This document shows positions 59,422 to 64,000 of a stretch of 64,000 nt of DNA, piece by piece; position 1 is the stretch's first letter, and each line of letters starts with the position of its first letter. A program made the translations under genes and the position numbers. The notes under the pieces were generated by a model. That model saw only the letters and a program-made list of their open reading frames with translations. It made no database searches and was not told the origin of the DNA. This DNA is from Bemisia tabaci (lineage: Eukaryota; Arthropoda; Insecta; Hemiptera; Aleyrodidae): NCBI RefSeq assembly GCF_918797505.1, contig NC_092800.1, positions 4,526,001 to 4,590,000 of the forward strand. The letters are read 5' to 3'.

Positions 59422-59926
59422 TAGTTGTCATGTCTAATGGCCCCATTATACCTCTGAAAGTCGATTGTTGATTCCCATTGAGCGTTTTTGATGACTTTTA
59501 GATGTATATTAAACGGAATTCCCACTCAGTAGAATTGAAGGAGCCCATCTCGGACCTGTTTAATAGGAACTTTTCATGATTTGGTCGATGGGGTCTTCAA
59601 TGGAATATTTACACGCAATTTTTGATTACTTTATCTGAAAAAGCTTGAAGAGCTGATTTTGCAGTATTTTTTAAAATTTTCTCTGACATCGGAAATAGTA
59701 AAAAAATACGTTTAAAAGTGAAAAAAATTACCGCCCAGTGATGTCATCTAGCAGCATTTCCCATTTAAGCAGATCTACCTCAGCAGATTAGATTGTTTTG
59801 CCATATCTTTTCCAATAATTGTTCAATTCATGAACAAAGAGTATCCCTGTGTTCAGTTCACTCAGTAGTTTCCATTTGCACACGAAATTCATCAAATTTC
59901 AGACACCTGCAAATCCTCCATTCTGG
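59422..59926. repeat. tandem B-family unit 2 in Scr intron
   Basis: The same sections recur in the same order as in unit 1: TGTCTAATGGCCCCATTATA, CCCACTCAGTAGAATTGAAG, TTCATGATTTGGTCGATGGG, and an end with CGAAATTCATCAAATTTCAG and CCTGCAAATCCTCCATTC. The two units are head-to-tail and end about 200 bases from the Scr splice donor. Confidence 0.75.
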
Positions 59927-60125
59927 GTTGTAATTCATGAAACATTCAGTTTTATCTGTGCAGGAGGCGCAGTTCTAATACATACACAAGAGCCTCTCTC
60001 ACGGCGTTCTCTGGCGCTCTGCGACGCCCAACCACCCTAAAACTCGGTCTCCCCACAATCAGGGAGTTGGCATTCCCTCGTCCCATCCAAAACCCCCCTA
60101 GTTCTAATCAGGACACAAATTTTGT

Positions 60126-60131
60126 ACTCAC
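60126..60131 (-). other. 5' splice donor of Scr intron
   Basis: On the minus strand the exon ends in GGACAAA and is followed by GTGAGTAC, a full consensus donor. The break falls after the first base of a codon just downstream of YPWMKRVHLGQ. Insect Hox genes are commonly split between the hexapeptide and the homeodomain. No matching acceptor followed by homeodomain coding was found at lower coordinates. Confidence 0.88.
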
Positions 60132-60849
60132 TTTGTCCTAGGTGCACCCGCTTCATCCAGGGGTAGATCTGCGGTGGGTTGCCGGAGGACTTGCTCCCGG
60201 AGGTGGAGGAGTTGTTCGGGCCGGGGGTCGACGACGAGGAGGTGGAGGAGGCGGGCGACGAGGAGGTCTGGGACGCGGGCCCCGAGCTCTGGGCCCCCAA
60301 AAGCGGCGGCGACATGGCCGAAGACGTGGAGGACCGCGAGGTCTTCACCTGGAGGGGCCCGGGGGACCGCGGCTGGCCGGGGCCCGAAGTGCTCAGGTCC
60401 TGCGGGGACGCCACTCCGTTCGCCGAGGGGGCTGTCGTCGTAGAGTCCGCGTACTTGCAGCTTTGAGCCCCCAACCCCGTCACCGGGGTGCTGTTGTTGT
60501 TGTTATTGTTGAGGATCGGCGAAGGCAAGGCCTCCGGCGACGGCAGTGAGTTCAGGGGTTGGAGGTGTTGGCTGAGCCGGGGGTGTGAGGCCGTGTGGAG
60601 CTGGGTGTAGTCCATCATGCCCCCGGGGGACTGCTGCATGTATTGCACCGCGGCCGCGTTGTATTGCGCCTGGGGGGAGTAGCACCCGCTGCCCACCGCG
60701 TAGGACCCGACAACCCCCGCGTTGGGGTTGTAGTAGTCCGAGCTGGGGCTGCCCTCGGTGGGGTCAACCGGGCTGGCCCCCGATCGACCCTGGCCTTGGC
60801 CACCACTTTGGGGGTACCCCAAGTGGTTCAGGAACTGGTAGGAGCTCAT
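60132..60849 (-). CDS. Scr: Sex combs reduced (Scr), first coding exon
   Basis: This is the N-terminal part of the Hox transcription factor Scr, a nuclear DNA-binding protein that specifies labial and first-thoracic segment identity in insects. From the chosen ATG (60849) the exon encodes 239 residues plus one base. Visible are MSSYQF (1-6), a Tyr-rich stretch with DYYNPN (38-43), poly-Asn (114-119), the Scr-typical SCKYA (130-134) and SPQDLST (148-154), a Ser/Pro/Thr-rich linker (about 155-223), and NPPQIYPWMKRVHLG with the YPWM Extradenticle-binding hexapeptide (229-232). VHLG after YPWMKR separates it from Deformed and Antennapedia. I chose this ATG because MSSYQF is the conserved Hox N-terminus and it has A at -3; an ATG two codons upstream (60855) has a weaker context. 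The exon ends at a consensus GTGAGT donor (60131-60126) in phase 1. The homeodomain is missing and must lie on another exon, apparently outside the window. The frame continuing to 60037 is intron. Confidence 0.95.
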
Positions 60850-61170
60850 GTTCATCGAAAATGTCACACTGCACACCCGAAAATCCCAAAAAACTTAATT
60901 TTATACACTACCACGAAGCCGGATTACAAGATTCTAATGCGGGTCGTTGGGTGGTGAACATGATGCACTGATAACTCTCTCATCTTGATCACGAGGATTT
61001 CGGCGGGGTATCACTTTCCTGGGATTACACAATGCACTTTTTACACTTGCACAAGGGAGGATGCGTTCTGCGGGGCACTAATGTATTCCGGAGCGTTCTC
61101 AATAGCTGCGATTAGTCACACTAAGGCGAGGCGCTGACCTCGGCGAGGAATTTTGCACAACACACACTGA
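60850..61170 (-). promoter_or_regulatory. probable Scr 5' UTR with candidate initiator
   Basis: This is the sequence directly upstream of the Scr start on the minus strand. A TCAGTG initiator match has its A at 61168, and GGTCA, which fits the downstream promoter element consensus, lies about 30 bases downstream, two bases off the ideal spacing. A second initiator-like TCAGTT lies near 61297. No TATA box is obvious. This would give a leader of about 320 bases if unspliced. Both start sites are guesses from motif matches only. Confidence 0.3.
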
Positions 61171-64000
61171 GAAAGGCTCGTTGCAAAAGACGCGCGGAGA
61201 ACAATGGCTGAAAGGGTTGCGACTATTAATCTACTCGGAGGAGATCACAATCATTCCAGGCGACTGTTTCGGGAACCGGAGTATCCTTGCGTTAACTGAT
61301 CCACATCCCGTAACTTTGCGCGCGAATTTTATTTTTTTCCACTTTTTTTAATTTTTTTTCCCGGAAAATTTAGTCGGGGAAAAATTTCTAAGGTAGTGCG
61401 TCACGCGAGAGCGCGGCAGCGACTGAGGATCACGAAATTTTTTTCCGAAAAACGACGAGCGATTAAAATCCGAATTTTTTCGGGGCCGATCACTTTTTTG
61501 AATGGGCTCCGACAACGCATTGATACGGAGTGAGCCCAAAGAATAACAGGAACACGTGTTAGAGGTATTATAAATCAAACGATAGTTTTTTGAGCGCTCC
61601 ACGGCGAAGGCGCAGAGTCGGGCGATAGCGCGGCCGCGGGCGCCCTCTGGCGGCGGCCGGCGCAACCAGGCGGGCGGCCAATCAAATCCGACTCCGGTCT
61701 CTTCTGGCTCCCGGTTATCCCTCCTAGTCGCTGCGGGTGTCTCGCTCCGCCGCTCGCCCGGCCCATAGCGCTGTCTTCGTCGCGCCCAAAGGGGAGTGTA
61801 TGAATGAACCTGGGCGGGGGGAGGGGAACCCGAGGAACCATCGGGAGAGGGGATGGCTCTGCCTGGATGCTGGACCATCCTCGTGATTCTATCATTTTTG
61901 ATGATGATTTCGACTCTGAATATTAGTGGCATTGCACCCGAGTCTAGGGCAACTTCTGAAGTGTTTCCTCGGAGCTTTGGGAAACGCTTTCAATCGCGAT
62001 TAGCAACGCTTTTTGTTTACTCGTCACCTCGGTCATGTCCGCCGGAACTGACAATGAGAGCCTTTAGAGCGTGCCTGCCTCGCTACCTGGCGATTGAATC
62101 GTTTAGTTTGTTTTGTTTTCTTTCTCCTGTTGTTTTCCGATCATATTCAGTCTGTTTCTGCTTGTCTAGAAATTTCACAGGGTCACTGGGTCAATTACCC
62201 TGAATAGCAGCGGATTACGGATACAAATTAGTGATCCTGAGGGTTCCATTCATTTATAATGTTTTTGCATGATTTTTATGTCCAGAAAGAACTCAAGTAA
62301 TTTACTTAAAAGACTAAACTTGGTACTAAAACGAAGCTCCAGGATATGCCGCTTAGCTCTTCCAAAGTGATCGGATTAACTAAGATTAAGCAAGTGCAAG
62401 CTTTGATGACTTTCGGAAAAAATGTGAGGATTTAGGGTGAAAATGTCATTTCCTTCTTATCTCACTTCGTATTTTCTTGCTAATTTTAAAGTGAAGTTTC
62501 CATCGGATTCTGCACTTATTTTTAAATTACAAAGCAGTGAAAAAGCCGAAGTATTCCTAAATTATCTGAAGTTATTGTCTTAAAGGCAATAAGACGATTT
62601 AATCACGCTGCTTCAACCAAAATCAGTTGAAAATAATACACATACACAAGTTATAGCCAGAATTGTCATTTAAAGAAAAAAATTATGTAACGATTATCTG
62701 CTATAGTTAAGCTAATTCTGATTAAAACTGTTCAATTTTGATCATCTCTTCTCGTGAACTGCACAGTTCCTCATATCAGTTACTGACAATGAGGTTCTCG
62801 CTTTATTCTGCAAGCCGCGCATTTTCCAGCAAACCTATGAAGCTCCTTTGATCATGCATACACGTAGACATCATCCATAATTTCTTCATTTTTTCTGAAA
62901 GCACAAGTTTGATTTTAAAAAAGAAAGAAGGTTAACGAGTTTTAATACGAGAAGGATCAGTCATGTCATTAGAAAAGTTAAATCAACACATAGTGTTTTG
63001 GCGTTATGATACCACTCCTGCCACAAATGTCTCAAACATATGGTGATTATTCAAATCATTTCATAATCTAGATTTAGTTTGACATTTTTTTCTTCAGAGT
63101 TTTTAAAATATCTCCATAGTTTGAATTGAACAAAATTGAATAATTTAAATTTGATTTTCTGACAAATATAAAATACATTGTATAATAATTGTTACTATCC
63201 GATGTTTTCCGTTTTTTTCCTGGTCAGAGGATCAACACTAGACGACTGTAATCCTTGAATTTTTCTCTACTTTCCTTCTCATACCATTTTGAATTCTACC
63301 CTCTTGTTTCTAAAGAAAACATAAGAAAAACACACAAAAATATTAATTACATTGTTTCATGTAGTCGTCTGAAAATCAAAACAGCATCATTTTAATCTCG
63401 GAGCCTTGAAGATTGTACACGTATTCTTAGGAAAAAGGTAGAATACCAACAAAGTAATATAAATGTTGAGTGTTGAAGTAATTATGAATCTACAAAAATA
63501 AGCTCTATTCTGTGAATTTAATTTGTCATATGAAATTGAATATGGAGACTCTAAACAGTATGATGATGCTTCGATTCCATCCGATTACATCCCAAGCATA
63601 TTCATCGAACAATTTAGAATTCACACCCCCAAATCATCTATCTCCGTGATAGACCAGTAGGATATCTATCTACACACATCTAAAAAAAAAGAAGTTGCGA
63701 TTCAGTTACTTAGTTCTTTTGAATGAGAACCAATGTATTTATAACCGCCTTTACATTCACATTCATACAGTAAGACAGAAGGATCGGAAGCAAGGATGAA
63801 AGAACAAAAACAAAAATAGCATTACTACCGCATTTATTTCGTGAAAAGGAGGCGTTTAGGGGCGTTAAATGATCAGGACAATCGGTCCTTTGACGTGGAA
63901 AGGATTATGGAAATCCAGGTGTGATTTGAACGAAAGAATAGTCGTGACACAAACGCTGAAATCTCGTGAGCCCCAGAGCCTTACGCCTTTAAAAAATTCA
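61171..64000. other. Scr upstream flank, no gene seen
   Basis: 61560-61880 is GC- and CpG-rich and is probably part of the promoter-proximal region. The open frames here on both strands (up to 194 codons) follow from the base composition and resemble no family I know. From 61900 to the edge the sequence is AT-rich with no repeat family or coding signal. It would be expected to hold Scr upstream regulatory DNA. Confidence 0.4.

Noticed and set aside
60850..60876. Upstream in-frame extension of Scr starting at 60876
   Set aside because: The first codon there is GTG; the conserved N-terminus MSSYQF begins at the ATG at 60849.
60142..60971. Several plus-strand frames (up to 135 codons) opposite Scr
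   Set aside because: They mirror the GC-rich, Ser/Pro/Gly-coding Scr exon on the other strand.
61348..61932. 194-codon minus-strand frame upstream of Scr
   Set aside because: It is composition-driven in a CpG-rich promoter region, with no recognisable domain and no support as a separate exon.

Overview
The window comes from an animal genome, almost certainly an insect. Its one recognisable host gene is the first coding exon of the Hox gene Sex combs reduced (Scr), on the minus strand at 60132-60849. The exon reads MSSYQF at the N-terminus, then SCKYA, SPQDLST and NPPQIYPWMKRVHLG, and ends at a perfect GTGAGT splice donor. The homeodomain exon was not found in the window. The remaining ~60 kb, downstream with respect to Scr, is therefore probably one very large Scr intron that runs off the left edge. 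The 3 kb to the right of the exon should hold the Scr 5' UTR, promoter and upstream flank. The repeat style reminded me of hemipteran (whitefly-like) genomes, but this is only an impression.

The inferred intron is packed with mobile DNA. The only long coding mobile element is an RTE-like non-LTR retrotransposon at 14816-17868. It has an uninterrupted endonuclease/reverse transcriptase frame, a (GAA)n tail and a perfect 9-bp target-site duplication. Almost everything else is short and non-autonomous, and most copies are long palindromes. I distinguish: an abundant ~250-bp family with CTGCCGTGCTAAGG ends (family A, 4-bp duplications); a family with a long inverted-repeat body sharing GCAAATTCTCCAT (B); a TCTGAAGTACTTCAG palindrome (C); a GAGCCAGAATTTGTAGTTCC hairpin (E); a G family with a 74-bp hairpin; an H family with CAGCNNGATTGTTG ends; two hAT-type elements with CAGGGCCGGATTAAG ends and perfect 8-bp duplications; and a foldback element built from GTGGCGTTTGCGGA units. 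The foldback lies inside a CACTG-ended palindrome, which lies inside a third element.

Layout: 0-5.4 kb, truncated repeats, hairpins, B and A copies. 5.8-8.4 kb, a CACTG element, TTCCGGA-rich DNA, direct repeats and the three-level nest. 9.3-13.6 kb, mostly single-copy-looking sequence. 13.6-19.1 kb, an A copy, the RTE element and palindromes. 20.7-36.3 kb, dense MITEs including the first hAT copy and a tRNA-like head. 36.3-41.2 kb, mostly unique sequence with one composite repeat. 41.2-53.4 kb, dense repeats again, including the second hAT copy inside an H element. 53.4-58.85 kb, no repeat seen. 58.85-59.93 kb, two tandem B-family units immediately before the Scr exon.

The supplied reading frames can start at non-ATG codons (the long RTE frame opens at TTG and the Scr frame at GTG), so start codons were re-judged from the bases. 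Apart from Scr and the RTE polyprotein I could not support any protein-coding gene.
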